Shown here in pieces: positions 12,910 to 25,930 of a stretch of DNA of 64,000 nt. Position 1 is the stretch's first letter; each line of letters starts with the position of its first letter. The DNA is taken from the NCBI GenBank assembly GCA_020091685.1, contig CM034609.1, forward strand, positions 22,331,204 to 22,395,203, in the 5' to 3' direction. Source of the stretch: Lutjanus erythropterus (Eukaryota; Chordata; Actinopteri; Lutjaniformes; Lutjanidae). The position numbers and the translations under genes were made by a program. The notes beneath the pieces were generated by a model. That model searched no databases, was not told where the DNA came from, and saw only the letters and a program-made list of their open reading frames with translations.

Positions 12910-13894
12910 AGGGACAATAACTGAGGAAGTTTTAAGTACTGTGTCAGAGGATGTGTCACATCATTGCAATGTGTAGCAAAAAAATTAACCAAAAAGCATA
13001 GAGAGATTATAAAACATTATGCTAATGTTGAAAGTTAATGCTCCAGTATAGAATCAAGTATAGAATGATGTTTTGCACTAATGTTGGTACAATTTATACC
13101 AGTCGTTGGTATAATCTTGTTGAACACTGCTGAAGGTGATGATAAGAGTGAGAGAGGTGAGGTGTTTATTCTGGAAATGAGATTTGAGTGAAGAATGAAA
13201 GAAGATGTGGGTATTTGCTCCTCTATAGTTGAGGATATATGAATCATTCCAGGTATTTTATTGTCTCTACAGCGTTCTGAACTGGATGTGGTTTATTGGT
13301 GGTTTACTGTGTGATGTCAAATGTCTCTTGTAACCTTACAAAGCTGCTTGAAATGGAAGAAGTTGGCTCAGGTTGCTTGCTTTGCTTCCTTAAAATGCGT
13401 TAGAGTAAAGATTTTTATTTAAAACTGAACATTACTGACTCCATGGATTCATCTTAACCAGTGGATTAAGCTACTGTGACCAAGTCACTCTACCAACTTT
13501 TGTCAGTAAATATGACAGCTTTTTATGTAAAATATTTTTACGAGCTGCATCATGGCCAGCACACTATATGCTGGGTGACTGTATGTTTGAAGGATTGTTG
13601 CATGGTTTATTGATGGTATTTTTTCAGATTCAAGGGGTTTTAAATAACTTTAAAAAAAAAAGTGTCAGCTGCCACTTTAATTTTCCCATGATCCCAAGTC
13701 AGAGGTCAGTGTTGTGTCAGAAAAATAACACACAGCTACAGTTTTGTGTCTGATTGTACACACTCCTTCAGCCTCACAAGGATAATCTGGACAATTTTTT
13801 TATACACAGAAAATTAGCCTTTAATGTGTCACTGATGCTCACTATAAGCTTGGTCGTGTCATGCAGTCATTTATGGATAAATTTTAATCATTGT

Positions 13895-13900
13895 AATAAA
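13895..13900 (+). terminator. pmm1: Candidate distal pmm1 poly(A) signal
   Basis: AATAAA followed at once by a GT/T-rich stretch (agtgtttttg), the usual arrangement of a cleavage site. It would give a 3' UTR of about 1.2 kb. Confidence 0.5.
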
Positions 13901-14231
13901 AGTGTTTTTGATAACATTTCACTGATCTCAGCTCTCTGTGTTCTTCACTCTGTTGTACCAAACTGATCTCCTTTTTCATGTAACTCTACAGGCTACCCAG
14001 CATGCTTTTCACTCTGCCACAGTGTCTTTTCTAATTTTACCACTGGGAGTCGCCAACTACTTCTGCTGTAAAAGTAAAACACAATTGAACTTGTGGCTGT
14101 TTAGAATTTAGAATTTCTAAACCAGCATGATTTATTCCCCTTTACAGTCATCAGTGTCTCTTTTAATCTTATCCAGCAGTGCCTGACATTACATTTAAGA
14201 TTCACCTGTCCAGTTTTAACTCTTCTACCTA

Positions 14232-14392
14232 CAAGCAGAGAGCAGGAAAGTTTAAGATATGAAAGGAAAGGGGACGAGAGAGTGGAGGACAACTTACAGC
14301 AAAGAGTCACCAGCTGAAATTGAACCAACGGCCGCTGCAGAGGACTCAGCCTCAGTACATGGGGTTTATGTAAGACTGAGCCACCAGGCCAC
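14232..14392 (-). mobile_element. tRNA-derived SINE, minus strand
   Basis: Read on the minus strand this has an A-box-like TGGCTCAGTC (from 14383), a B-box-like GGTTCAATTTC (about 14326-14316), then 'ctctttgctgtaagttgtcc' and a CT-rich tail. That is the order of the fish SINE family also present at 28501-28670. Promoter boxes are degenerate, so it is a fossil insertion. A further repeat-like segment follows at 14400-14560. Confidence 0.65.
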
Positions 14393-14576
14393 CTGCCCAG
14401 CAAAATCTGTTGAGTGGATTTTTGCACCAAATTTGAAGATTCTCCCTCCAAGCGTCCTTTGGATATCACGTTCATAAGAGTGGGATGGACATGAAGTCAC
14501 CATGACTTTGACCTTTGACTACTAAAATTTATTCAGTTAATTCTGTGGTCCAAGTGGTTTGTAAGTGAAAAGGAGG

Positions 14577-14762
14577 TAATGATTAAATAAGGAAATAAAC
14601 AAGAAAACATGGAAGTAAACAAGGAAAAGAGCAAGGAAATGAGCAAGTAGAGAAGGCAAAAAGGATATAAACAAGTATACAAGGAAGGACACAAGGAAAA
14701 GAGGAAGGAAATGAGGAGGGGGGAAAAAGGAAATAAACAATAAGGTAAAAAAGGAAGTAGAA
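14577..14762. repeat. Purine-rich degenerate tandem repeat
   Basis: About 185 bases almost free of C and T on the + strand, made of degenerate repeats around 'aaacaaggaaa' with a period near 10-20. It creates Phe/Leu/Ser-rich open frames on the minus strand that are not genes. Confidence 0.75.
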
Positions 14763-14899
14763 CAACAGGAACCAATATTAAACTCCTTCCTGTTGTGTTC
14801 AAACCAACCTGACACACAGAGTCTTGTTGATCCAGTTGGTGTCCCACAAGGAGGCAGCAGCCGACAGACGCCTGACGTACACAGGGCTGCAAGGGCCCA

Positions 14900-15440
14900 T
14901 TCATCATTGCTTTCTGTTTTAATTCTTTTTTAAAGTGCTTTTATTTGGCCTGATTGTTCTGCTTTTTGTTGTTATATTGCTTTCTTGGTATCCTATTTTT
15001 GCTTAGTCTGTCAAAAGACTTTGTAAACTCTGTTTTTAAATGTTCCGTGTAAATGAAGTTGTTAATTTTATTTACTTTTTAGCAGTATAGCTTCATAGCT
15101 AATTTTTGTCTCACCCAATAATCCAGCCAGAGATTTATACAGTTTCACTGAAGATGCGTCTCTGCCTAACCAACTCTCCATCACTGAGCAAAGGGTTAAG
15201 TATAAATAAAGGTATAAAGGTATAAATCATTTAAAATACAATATATTGAAAGCAATGAATGATGTGAAACAAAACAGCAGTTGTGTCTGATTATCAGGCT
15301 TTGACCGGACATGTTGCCTGTCAGTGTCAAACCTGTGACCTCTTCATTATGGGGGCATCTTTCACCATATGTTCACACACACACACACACACACAGGCGC
15401 TAAAGAAACACAGCTTCCATCAGACGTGTGAATCATAAAA
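14900..15440. other. Intergenic DNA between the pmm1 and csdc2 3' ends
   Basis: T-rich unique-looking sequence followed by a (CA)n tract at about 15374-15395. No gene seen. Confidence 0.6.
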
Positions 15441-15443
15441 TGC

Positions 15444-15449
15444 TTTAAT
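15444..15449 (-). terminator. csdc2: Candidate distal csdc2 poly(A) signal
   Basis: ATTAAA on the minus strand. It would give csdc2 a 3' UTR of about 1.7 kb. A minus-strand AATAAA at 16402-16407 is an alternative giving about 0.74 kb. Sequence alone does not decide between them. The stretch 15450-17143 between this site and the stop codon has no other gene and is best read as 3' UTR. Confidence 0.35.
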
Positions 15450-17143
15450 GTTCTTTCAAGGCTCAGCAGAAGTAATCGTGTGGATCACCACCACAGTGGC
15501 TCCTCCACAAAAGAAAGTGCCCTTTGAAGTGACAGAAATAAATGAAATTAATGTTGAATTCAGGCAGTGACACTGACAGAGAGATGATGCATAGAGATTG
15601 AATAGAACAGATATAATAGAAAATGACATACAGTACAGTACATAACTGAGCAAAACCTGAATACTACAAACAACATTTCTGTGACAATGATCTCTATTGG
15701 CACCAACTATGAAGTCATGTAGGTCACCATCACGCTGACTACGCTCAATAAATCACACACAGACAGACACGTTTTTCTAATAATAGAAAACGAGATTTAG
15801 AAATAGTTTTGTTGATCAGGAATTCATAGCTCCAGACGCTTTCAGAACAGGAAATGTCAAACAGAACAACAAACTTAGAAAAAACCTGACAGTGACATCT
15901 GGAGTGCAGTGGCAGTTTTTCATAGTGAAAGTTCAGATGTTTTAAGTGCACATTCTGACTGTTTTACCCAAAATATAGCGCTTTGCAATCTGAGAACACA
16001 CACAAATCTGGAAAAAAGTAACTGAATAAATAAAATAAATAATCACAAACAAGACAATACAACCAAGGATATGCATTTTTCAGGAAAATAGCTTTCCTTT
16101 CACAGTAAAATATATATATTTTTTATTTTTTTTAATGTCCATACTTGCTTGATGCGATCTGCCTGCTTTCATCCTGTTCTCCGTTCATGCTTTTACTATC
16201 CTAACTTCCAACTTACTCTCACTTCAACCTTCAGTTCTGCTCTCCATTTCAAAATAAAACTTCCTCTTTTTTGTCACTTAAGATCATGATTCTAAACTGG
16301 TGACCTGAAACTCAGAGGGATTTCTCTCGAGGGTCATGAGACATCCTGTCAAGGCTGCAAACACAGAATGATTTACATTTTTACTGTTGTATAGATTTAA
16401 TTTTATTTGAAAGAAAAAAACAGCTGTTACTGCTCTAAAGATTGTCAACCTGCCAATTCAACCTTCATTCAGCAATGCAATCATTCAAATCTCTTCAACT
16501 TCAGCTGCTTGCTTTTACATACCTTGTCTCTGTTGTTGAATTCAGTTTCTTCTCATCTTTCCAAAGTAGCACTTGATGCAAAAACAGACATGACATGATA
16601 GCATCGAGTCATCTGACCCACTCTTGCACCCAACATGTGATCCTGGAAAGTTTGATGAAGTAAACAAGTGCATGAAAAAAAGGAAATGAAACTGAATTCG
16701 GCCTTTTGTCTTACACCGCTCGCTTCCTTGCACATATTGTGCACTCAGCTGTCATGCCTGAGTTTGCAGATCTGTACCACAGTTATGCACACAGCCGTGC
16801 TCCGTGAAGAATTAGGCCTACAAGCTCTTCTTGGTCACATTATCCTCCCATCTGAAATCTGATTTTTAATACTGCTCATGTCATGAGAAAAACATAAATC
16901 GATAAAACACGTGCCTTTTTCCTAACAATGAATAAATGGTCTGTTTCACATCACAGCAAAGTCATCAGTGCAGCAGACAAACAGTTATCAGCAACTGTCA
17001 GCACCGACTGCACTTATTACCTCTGGACACTTTGCTGTGTAGGTAAAACAAAAAAAAGGATTTGAGCACAAAATGTAAGTTATCAGCCCCACGACAGGTC
17101 CACCCCCCACCCAGCACCACCCACCAGGCCCTGGAGCTCAGGC

Positions 17144-20100
17144 CTACGAGCTGATGATCTGGCCAGACCAGGTCTCATGTTTTGTCCCTGGGTTGAGATG
17201 TGTGATCTTCACCTCCACCGCCTGCACTTTCAGGTTCTTGGGCGGGACCCGGCTCACTTTGTATGTGACCTCGTCGCCCTCAACTGGAACATACTCCCCC
17301 TCGATGCTGAAACAGAGAAACATTCGGACAAGGATGAGGCAGAGGTAAAATAGTCTTGCTTCATACTGTCTTGACCTTTAGATGCGTGGTTACACAGGTT
17401 TAAGTGCCACAAAGTAAATATAGCCTGTAGGCACTCTGCAGCTACAACAGAACATTAGTTTACTTTTATGGTGCAAAAATGTGTTAATACTCAGGTAATG
17501 ACTTCTAGCAGTAGTATTTAAACTTGATGCAAATTGGACAATGATAATAACTACCAACTGTCATTTCTCCTTTTAATGTTGTATGTTAATTTAATCAAAT
17601 CAGAGGAGACAAAAATCTGTGAATTGTTCATTATTTCACAAAAGTAATAGCAGAAATTGGAGGACAATCAACAAAAAGACTGCTCACAAGCCTACAGAGT
17701 TCATCTGCAACTCCCTGAGGTTGCCTCAACACCCAAATCAGAGAAATACTGACATTGCGGGGAGCTTATTAATTTTCTCGCTAAGAGTGAGATCAGATCT
17801 TTATCACTCTCATGTCTGTGCGTCAAGTATCTCTGTCCAAAGAAGACCGAACATCTGCCAAACAGCAACTCCACTGATTTCTAGTTTGGATGCACTGTAT
17901 TTGAATAATTAAGATGGACACCACGGTTGCACGTCCTCCCACTGTACAAAACTGAAGCCAAAATATCTCAGAGACAAGTGCTGCCATCTTGCGCTGGTGA
18001 CATCATTTGGAGCCACATTCTGCACAGCAGTGATCAGTTCCATATTAGATTACTTCAGTCTTCACTGCATACATTATATGAGTCTGGACGGACATGGATG
18101 TAAACTGTAACTTGACTGGTTAGTGGAAACATACAACTGTGAGGCAACAATTCTATTTTTTGACTTCTTTATTTTATACAACCATTGATAGATGACATCT
18201 TCCTCTTTTTAACCAGCTGCCAGGTGATCAACAACTGCTGCACTTTGAAAACTTGTTTCAGCTTATAACAAACTATGTGGGGGTTCATGTTAATGTTGGT
18301 GCAAATCTCCATTGGTTGTATCTAGCAGTTTGGTGGCATTGCAGTAGGTGCTTCACCATCTGTTTTTCCAGTGTGCATGATAAGCTACTGTTAAGCTAAT
18401 TGCCTCACTCCTCCAGCTTCGTATTTAACACACAGATGAGAGTGGAATCGCTCTTCTCTTCTTTTCATCAAACACACGTGTTTCCCACAATGCCACACTG
18501 TTCTTTTAAAGAAATAGTCCACAGAGTGTGGTGGTACAACTGCACACATGAACACAGATTATAGAGGAAAAGGCATCTGCTGGATCTCTGATAATGTGGA
18601 AATATGAGACAAGATAAATGTTGGACTTTCAGATTCATGATGCAGATGTTTGGCTACAAGGTAAGTGGATCCTGCTGCATCATCTGTTTGGAGGAATTTC
18701 ACAAATTTGCTTTTGCTGAGGTTGTAGTAACATTTGACATACTGCTTGTTGTGAATAAAAAGTTAGAATACAAGAGAAATCGCTGTACTCTCTGTGCATT
18801 ATTGCAGGTGTCACAGTGTCCTTGGAGAGTTGGGGAAAATAGCTTTCCTTTTGAAAAAGTCCACACGTAAACAGTATTTTGAGGTCTTACAGTCCTGTGA
18901 GTTGACGCTGCAGAGTTGCGCTAAGTTTGTGTTGCTATTTGTGATTCGGATAATGTCCAATGTATTCGTCTGCTGTGCTTCTCAAAGGCAACTGAAATGA
19001 TCATATTGTGTTTTATGAGTGTGTTCAGCGTTATCATCACTCACTCTGAGATGTGAACAAAGATGTCTTCACCGCCGTGGGAGGGTCGAATGAAGCCGTG
19101 ACCTTGTGATCTGGAGAAGTTCTTACACACTCCCTTAAACACCGGCCCTGAGTGAGCACGTACAGTACTGCAGGGAAAGAGAGAAAAACAAGGACATGCC
19201 TAGATTACACATGAAATTACTCACCTCAGTGTGACTTACTGTTGTTATTGTGTCAGTAAGACATGATGGAGCAGTTTAGATGGATTTTTTTTTTTATTGG
19301 CCTTCTTGACAAAACAGAGAAATGGATGTGAATGGGGTCAGAGAGGAGGACCCATAAAGGAGGTGAGAAGAAGGATGAAGAGGAGTTCAAATGAACACCT
19401 ATACACAGCCTCATAATGTCACAATACAATAGCAGCAGAGATGACAACACTAATCTGCTGACTCACAGCGTAAACATTACAGTATTCAACCTTTTCTTCA
19501 CTATAAACCACAGTCTGAAAACCAGCCGTGATACAGCAACCTGTCAGACTTACAACAGTTATTACATCGGTTTGGTTAATGACAAAAAGATTTAATGTAT
19601 GTAGTCTATACAGATAAAAACGTCCTAAGGTAACAAAAACAGCGTTTTTAATATTCAGGTCATTACATGCTGATGAAAACAACACAAAGTTATGTTCTAT
19701 TTCTGCCAATAGATCCTCCTAAATGGTACACACTTAACCTTTACATTGGCTATTCTAAGCATCATTGATAATATTCATTGATAATACAAATTTTCATACA
19801 AAGCATCAAAATGATTAGATGTTGGCATATAATTAATTATTTCCACATGCTTATACCATGCTTTTCATCTACCTCTTTTTATTTTTAGCTAAACTAAGTT
19901 TTATTAACTTTCTGCAGCCCTCCACTACTTCCCCTTTATGTAGGGGATATTGAAAAATCAGAAACTGAAAAGGTTTTATCGATCAAAATATTCAGTTTTG
20001 CACTGTAAATAGAAACTCCACAGTTAAGACACACAAGTACATAAAATATCATTAAATCACTGATTGATTTGGAAAGATGCAAACTTTTGTAACTCAGCCG

Positions 20101-20805
20101 AAGTAATCATGGACCTGATTTATTCCAAATAATAACAATAAAACTTTGGATAGAATAAATATCTACTTCCATCGCATTATTTGTGTTCCAAATAACATGT
20201 TCACATTCAGGTGCATCCCTTGTTACCAGTGGCTTTATTAATGTTACCAAATAATTAATCAATGCTTTGTAGATAATTCATTACCCAGTTTTAGAGGGCT
20301 ATTCCCCGAGCTGGCACCAAAAGTTATTCCTATTAGAAGCTTAGAAGTTATCTATAAATCCTCTTTAGATTATTCATCAACCATTAATAAATTAGCATTT
20401 AGTTACAGCTCATAAACTCTTAATACTGGCTTCCTATTAAAAAGTGGTAATGACATATGTGGTGGAATAAAAAGTCCAAGTTTTAAAGTAGCATTAAAGA
20501 GAATAACTCAAATAACGTACAAGTTTGTAGAATTTTACAGTATTTAAGCAAATGTCATCCTCAACTACACATTCATACATATATACATATATAACACATA
20601 TATAATAAACCAGTCATACTTACGCTGAGTAAGTACGGGTGCGTTTGGTTGGTAATGGGCTGGGCAAATCCCTGGGCAGTGGCTGCTCCTTCCCTTCCTC
20701 CCATACCCGGCTACCCTCTCTCAGGAAGGGGAAGGAGAGGGTGAGAGAGGTGTTGGGGGAGCGCAGCGGCGTCCCAGAGGGTGACGTGAGGCTGGGGTCT
20801 GCCAT
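17144..20805 (-). CDS. csdc2: Cold shock domain-containing protein C2 (PIPPin), 3 coding exons, 155 aa
   Basis: RNA-binding protein; the mammalian orthologue is brain-enriched and binds 3' ends of histone H1 and H3.3 mRNAs. Coding exons on the minus strand: 20805-20624, 19167-19045, 17306-17144, with matching phases and GT-AG borders. Residues 1-60 are the Ser/Pro-rich N-terminus, including [12 protein letters not shown] and the conserved [16 protein letters not shown] block. The cold shock domain follows: [19 protein letters not shown] (71-89, RNP1 region) and DIFVHIS (95-101, RNP2), then [17 protein letters not shown]. The C-terminus ends [11 protein letters not shown]. Human CSDC2 has 153 residues. 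The ATG at 20805 lies 12 bases inside an exon that begins after a strong CT-rich acceptor (AG at 20819-20818), so a 5' non-coding exon must lie further upstream. An in-frame start at 20892 would be intronic and was not used. Teleosts can carry two csdc2 copies; which this is was not determined. Confidence 0.95.
20220..20450. repeat. Probable interspersed repeat in csdc2 intron
   Basis: Sequence around 'ttaccagtggctttatta' to 'taaaaagtggtaatgac' has short inverted ends and resembles a common fish non-autonomous repeat. Family not determined. It sits between two csdc2 coding exons. Confidence 0.3.
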
Positions 20806-20819
20806 GTCAGACGTGACCT
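20806..20819 (-). promoter_or_regulatory. csdc2: csdc2 3' splice site and short 5' UTR before the ATG
   Basis: On the minus strand a CT-rich tract ending CCTCCTCCTCCTCCAG runs into a 12-base leader and the ATG. This fits a splice acceptor and argues that the transcript starts in a separate upstream exon. Confidence 0.6.
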
Positions 20820-23800
20820 GGAGGAGGAGGAGGATGGGAGAAGATGGTGCGGATGCAGTGTCGCTTGCTGCTCCTGCCACTCCTCGAGCCACAGGCTGCT
20901 GATGCTGATGACACCGTTGTCAGTCCTCCAGTGTGTCTGTGAGTCCGTCTGCTTGGACAGGCCTGCCTCAGTGTGGGACGCAGGCTCAGCGGATATATCC
21001 AGGTCAGCTCTGTCACTTCAAGTCTGTCAGGAGGACTTGCTGTGAGGAGAGAGACCACAGAGAGAGGATGGAGGAAGATCAGAGAGTTGTCATGTAGCTT
21101 TAGACCTGATGTACAAGAGGACGGATGAAAGGGGTCGTCGAGAATATTCAAGTCAAAAACCACAAAGAATTAAGGGACCAATGAGGTGAAAACTGCCTTT
21201 TCAGTGTTCTTTTTTAGAGTCTAAGAAAATGATGTTCGATCTTAAACCTTTATTGTCCCTAGGGGAATTTGTTTTGCACAAAGAGCATAAATGGTGCCAT
21301 TTAATGCCCTCAAACAAACAATCATGGTTTTCTTTTCTTTCTTTTTTTGGTAAAATGGTCAAGAGCAATCTATAACAAATTGTATGTCCATTCTATATTA
21401 ACAATAAAAAATATACAGATATGCAATGATAATCGCTGGGTATTATGTATGTTTATGTTGTCAGGTGTTGAATCTCTATTTCATCATGTGACAAAGATAA
21501 TACCATGTAAGGTAGCTAGTTTATGCCACAGAAGTTTTAAAAAGCTAAGAGATTTTAAAATCTGGTTGCACCACACACCGGGAAAACTTCACAGATTCTC
21601 TTCTCTTTAATCTCAAACACTCACACATTAAAAAATTTGAAACTAAAGGCACATCACACACCACGGGATATTATCAAGATTATTGTGCCAGACTGAACAC
21701 AACTTCACATGATTTCATGGAGAACAGGATCTCACAGGCTTTAATGTGGAAGTAGATGCACATGAATGTTTTGCAGTGAGAAAAAACAAAAGCAGAAGGG
21801 GTGATGTAGTCAACACCACATGTATATTCTAGAACTAGAGGTGGGATTTTAATAGTTTTAATATCTGTCCACAGTAGTATGCAAGCTAACGTTAGACACA
21901 AGGGCTAGAGTTAACCCTTGCTTGGCAACATGTCTGTCATTTCTATATCGACAAATTCACACAAATCTTAAATAAGAAATATCAAACATGTCTGAAATTA
22001 TTGGAGCAGCCCTCATGATTCTAAGAAGACATCAGGGGGCGAAGATTGGATCTATAACCCTTCACCACTAGATGGAAGAAATCTGGGGCCAGACCTCTGG
22101 TTGGTTGTTTTTACAACTGAATGGAGCACTTATGAAGTTGACTCCATCCATTGTCGTTACCAAACCCTACACACCAACGAGCCATTAACACCTATGGCCT
22201 GGTGAACACATCCACAGAGGTTAAATACCTGGGTTTCCCACCATTTAGTTAGACTAGATCAGACTAATCTGACACGCATGAACTGATGAAGCTTCTTGGA
22301 TAAGAGGCGGGACATCTTCAAAGACATATAAACAAGTCCAGTTCCATTTGATTTAATCTTTTCTTGAGATTACAATGACCTGGACGAAAAAAACAGAGGA
22401 TCCTACAGTTCCCATAGTGCAACTCAACTGTATCTTTCCATTAGTCCCTTCTACTCCACATGTTCAGGTTTTAGCAGATTTTTATTTAAAATGTCCCCCA
22501 GCTCCATTTGAAATACATCAGTATGGCACCATATTGTTACAGACTTGACCAAAAAAAATCCTCAGGAGACATGATACAACAGCTTTCACCGGCTGAATAG
22601 CACTTCGACTAGTAAATTGATATTAGGGTGTAAAATTGATGGAGTGACCCTTTAAAGCCAGCCCTAAATTTTATTTAATACAGAAACACAAATGTTCCTT
22701 TTTCACCTGGAGCTTTCAGATGTTTCGCTTTGGCTCATTTGGTAGCAAACTGCATTCCACTGCTGCAATCCCTCATATACTGCAAGGTTTGTCTGAAGCT
22801 ACCTGAAGCAGAGTATTAATAAACATGGAGATTAATTTTTCAACTGCACAGTGTATTGAGGGCACTCTCGTTGTACAGTCAGTGTCTGTTCAATATATAT
22901 GCTCCCTCTTTCTCTCAGTTTGTATTGTAAGTTATTTAATTATGAATCACACTGTAAAAGCTGGTTTGATTTAAAAATGTAAGTTTCCCAGCCACCTTAA
23001 AAATGTGTGTTCACTGAACATGGGTTGCGTTCAAAGTCATCTTGTGAGTTGTGAAACCAACTGAGTCAAATGAACTTGATAAAACGTTTAAGTTCAATAT
23101 GAATTTGACACCATCCTTAATCATGGTGAGCATGAAAATAAGCATCCATGATTTATCTTAACATGTATCAAAAGCACACACACTTTCCATCAGCTTTAAA
23201 AGATTTATGCAACATTTAAAAAATGTATGGACTCATTTAAAGATAATCCTTTCAATCCCATGTCTGTATCTGCCTGCATTTCCCTATTTTCTCATTACTT
23301 TGCTTTACCCAAAATATCAGTATTTGACATCTTGTAAATGAGACCCAACAATAAACTGTCTTTCTGATGTCAGTATGAACAGCTTTGACAGATCATACTG
23401 AGTCTACCTTTGAGTAAGAACAGCTGGTGAGTCCCGAAATGGTCTGAAAAAAACCCCCAAAAAAACCCAAAAACCTAGATATATTAAAATTCATTTGAGA
23501 TTAGTATTACTAGATTTATATATAGTTAATACTGGATATTACAATAGCGTATATATATAATATATTTGTTAATACACTTCTATTTATTTACATTAAAAGT
23601 AGAGATGGTAGGATTTTTTTCAAATGCAGCACTGGGCGCAGCAAAACAATAAGAGGAAATAAGAAAATACAGGCAGAGAGGAGGGTCAGTGTGGATACAG
23701 CCACTAAGGCACACTTCTAGTGGGTTATAATTGAAAGGTATTACATAACATAAGTCTTTACATTGTTTAATATTGCAGATTATACCTTTAAGTTAATTTA

Positions 23801-24120
23801 AGGAGACTAGTTGATCTCCTTTAGTTCCTGTGTGACGTTTTACAGAGCAATCTCTGTGTTTTTCATCATTCACTAATACTAAAATCCTTAACATATCCTG
23901 TTTAGTCAGGTGACCTTGCCCTGCAATATCCCCTAACCTGATTCCTCCCCCACAGAGATATTTTCAAGGTTAGAAGCCACCAGATCATCTGCTGTCGATA
24001 TTCAGGGATAAATTCACCCCAGAAACAAACTCGACACCATAACATCCCGTGTCGTGTTATATACAGTATGTATTCCTGTGTGTATATATGTGTGTGTGTG
24101 TGTGTGTGTGTGCACAGGAT
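20820..24120 (-). other. Inferred csdc2 first intron, no gene seen
   Basis: Mostly AT-rich sequence. About 22190-22360 resembles a dispersed fish repeat (segment including 'gatgaagcttcttggata'). A C/A run near 23450-23476 and AT-rich runs near 23510-23580 are present. No exon-like frame is recognised. Confidence 0.45.
24090..24112. repeat. (GT)n microsatellite
   Basis: GT run immediately left of the CpG-rich, CRE-containing segment at 24120-24250. Confidence 0.85.
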
Positions 24121-24169
24121 GTTTTTTTACGCCCACTCCTCTGCATGTGATGATGCAGGCAGAGCAAGG

Positions 24170-24250
24170 AGCACCGCACGCGGCGTGACGTCAGAACAGC
24201 TGCAGAACGCCGCCTCCAGTGGTGCGTTCGTGACGTCAGTGCTCCCAAAT
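24170..24250 (-). promoter_or_regulatory. csdc2: Candidate csdc2 promoter with two full CRE palindromes
   Basis: Two perfect TGACGTCA octamers, 24186-24193 and 24231-24238, lie 45 bases apart in a CpG-rich segment, with a CAGCTG E-box between them (24198-24203). The position is 3.4 kb upstream of the first csdc2 coding exon, where its non-coding first exon is expected. A second GC/CpG-rich patch at about 25080-25270 is a rival or additional promoter. Assignment to csdc2 is inference. Confidence 0.4.
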
Positions 24251-25281
24251 GGACAAATGCATATCGATCCTATACTGGAGTACTACAAACATGATATTTC
24301 TGCGGGGTACGTCACAAAAAAAAAATACACAAAATATGAGTTTCAACACGAGTATTACTGAATATTCACAATGAGAAACTAGTGAATGAACCCAAACACG
24401 CAGAGCAACTGTTTACACTCATGCACAGACAGCAGCTGGAGAACATCTGGATGTGACGAAATGAACAGAATTAAGAGGGTCATGGCTCCTCTGGCCCGGG
24501 TCAGGGACAAATCTCCTCTCTGTCCGTCCCGTCATTATGACAAGGCACCGCTGATGTGTCTGTGAATTGTGTGAGTGAATGTGTGCAGAGTTGAATTCAC
24601 GCGCGTCACTTTCCTCACAGAACCTAACCGCAAAATCACACAATGTATGCCACCTCTTCACTTTCCCCCCTCTTTTAGGCAACAGAAGGACGTAAATAAA
24701 CAAATCCCTCATTCACACCTCCAAAAAATCTCTCCAGTTTCTCAAACACATGTGTGACAGGAAGAGAGGAAATCACTGCTGTTATCAGGGAAGATAACTT
24801 GGACAAAAGCAGAGAAAGAGGTCCGTTCAGAAAAAAAACAAAACAAAAACACAGCTTGCGGTCGAATATTAAATCCACCAGTTCAACATGGAATCAGAGA
24901 TACAATTACATATAATGTGTTAAAAAAATTTCCTCTTTTATTTAGCGGTTATTCTGTCAGACATGCAAAGAATACACTGTCCCGACCCCCCAAAACAAAG
25001 CCACTGACACACTCCCCCCTGCAGACACTTCAACATGCATACATTGGCAGAAACGTTACTTACTGCATTGGGTGCGCTTGTAGGTTGAGGACGATCAGTG
25101 TGTGCGAGTGTGTGTGTGTGTGTGTGTCTTTAAAGTCGGTGTGTATTATATAACGACTAATGAAATAAATAAGTCGACTAAATCCGCGCAGAGCGACGGA
25201 AAACCCTGATGTGACGGTGTGAGGAGGCTGCTGAGTCTGCGCAGCTGGCGGAGATTCCGATGGCGTGATGCGACTCTGTGA

Positions 25282-25284
<3 letters not shown>

Positions 25285-25313
<29 letters not shown>
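25285..25313. repeat. (GT)n microsatellite
   Basis: GT dinucleotide run beside a CpG-rich patch. A shorter one lies at 25109-25127. Confidence 0.85.
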
Positions 25314-25529
25314 ACTTTCTTCATTCCTTATCATGTATGTAATCTGTTGGGAGAACAGTAGACTCATTGTAGTGAGGTATTATTTGTCTTTGCCATGATT
25401 TTATGGTGTCCAAAAGGTTTTATATGGAAGACTGGACTCCAGCAATGCACTGGATTTTGGATTATTACTGTATGGAAGATTATCTTTCATCAGATACACA
25501 CATATGTCTGGGTATCTTTAAAAAAAAAA

Positions 25530-25685
25530 TCCCATACGGTACCGGTTCCTGAGCAGAACTTTTTAAATACCAGTTTTATAAAATGCGTTTAACCAAATTA
25601 GAATTGCCTTACACGTTATGGAACAAATCCTATATAAAAAATAATGAAATGAAATAGTATCAGAGCTACCCAACCCTACATTCGT
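25530..25685. repeat. Interspersed repeat, family A copy 2
   Basis: Contains 'acggtaccggttcctgagca' and ends 'agctacccaaccctac', matching in order the repeat at 4992-5400. Diverged and non-coding. Confidence 0.5.
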
Positions 25686-25930
25686 CAGTAAAAGATGCCA
25701 GTATTAATGCTCAGAGAACACTGTGTTCACATTATACAGTCAACAAATATATGACTGCAACACTGGTCTTTGCTTCAATTTTTCATGAGTTAAAGTAAAA
25801 GATTTAAGACTTCTTCTGTGGACACAAAAAGATTTCTCTCAAATTTTGTTCACAAATTTGTTGAAATCCATGTCAGCACTGTTTCTTTGACAAGATCATC
25901 CATCCAACTGACAGCTGTGGCATTTAGAGG

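Noticed and set aside
14533..14907. 124-codon Phe/Leu/Ser-rich minus-strand frame resembling a membrane protein
   Set aside because: It is the complement of the purine-rich repeat; hydrophobicity comes from TTT/CTT/TCC codons, not from a gene.
20805..20892. Upstream in-frame start of csdc2 at 20892
   Set aside because: The sequence between is separated from the coding exon by a strong splice acceptor, and its predicted residues do not resemble the family N-terminus.
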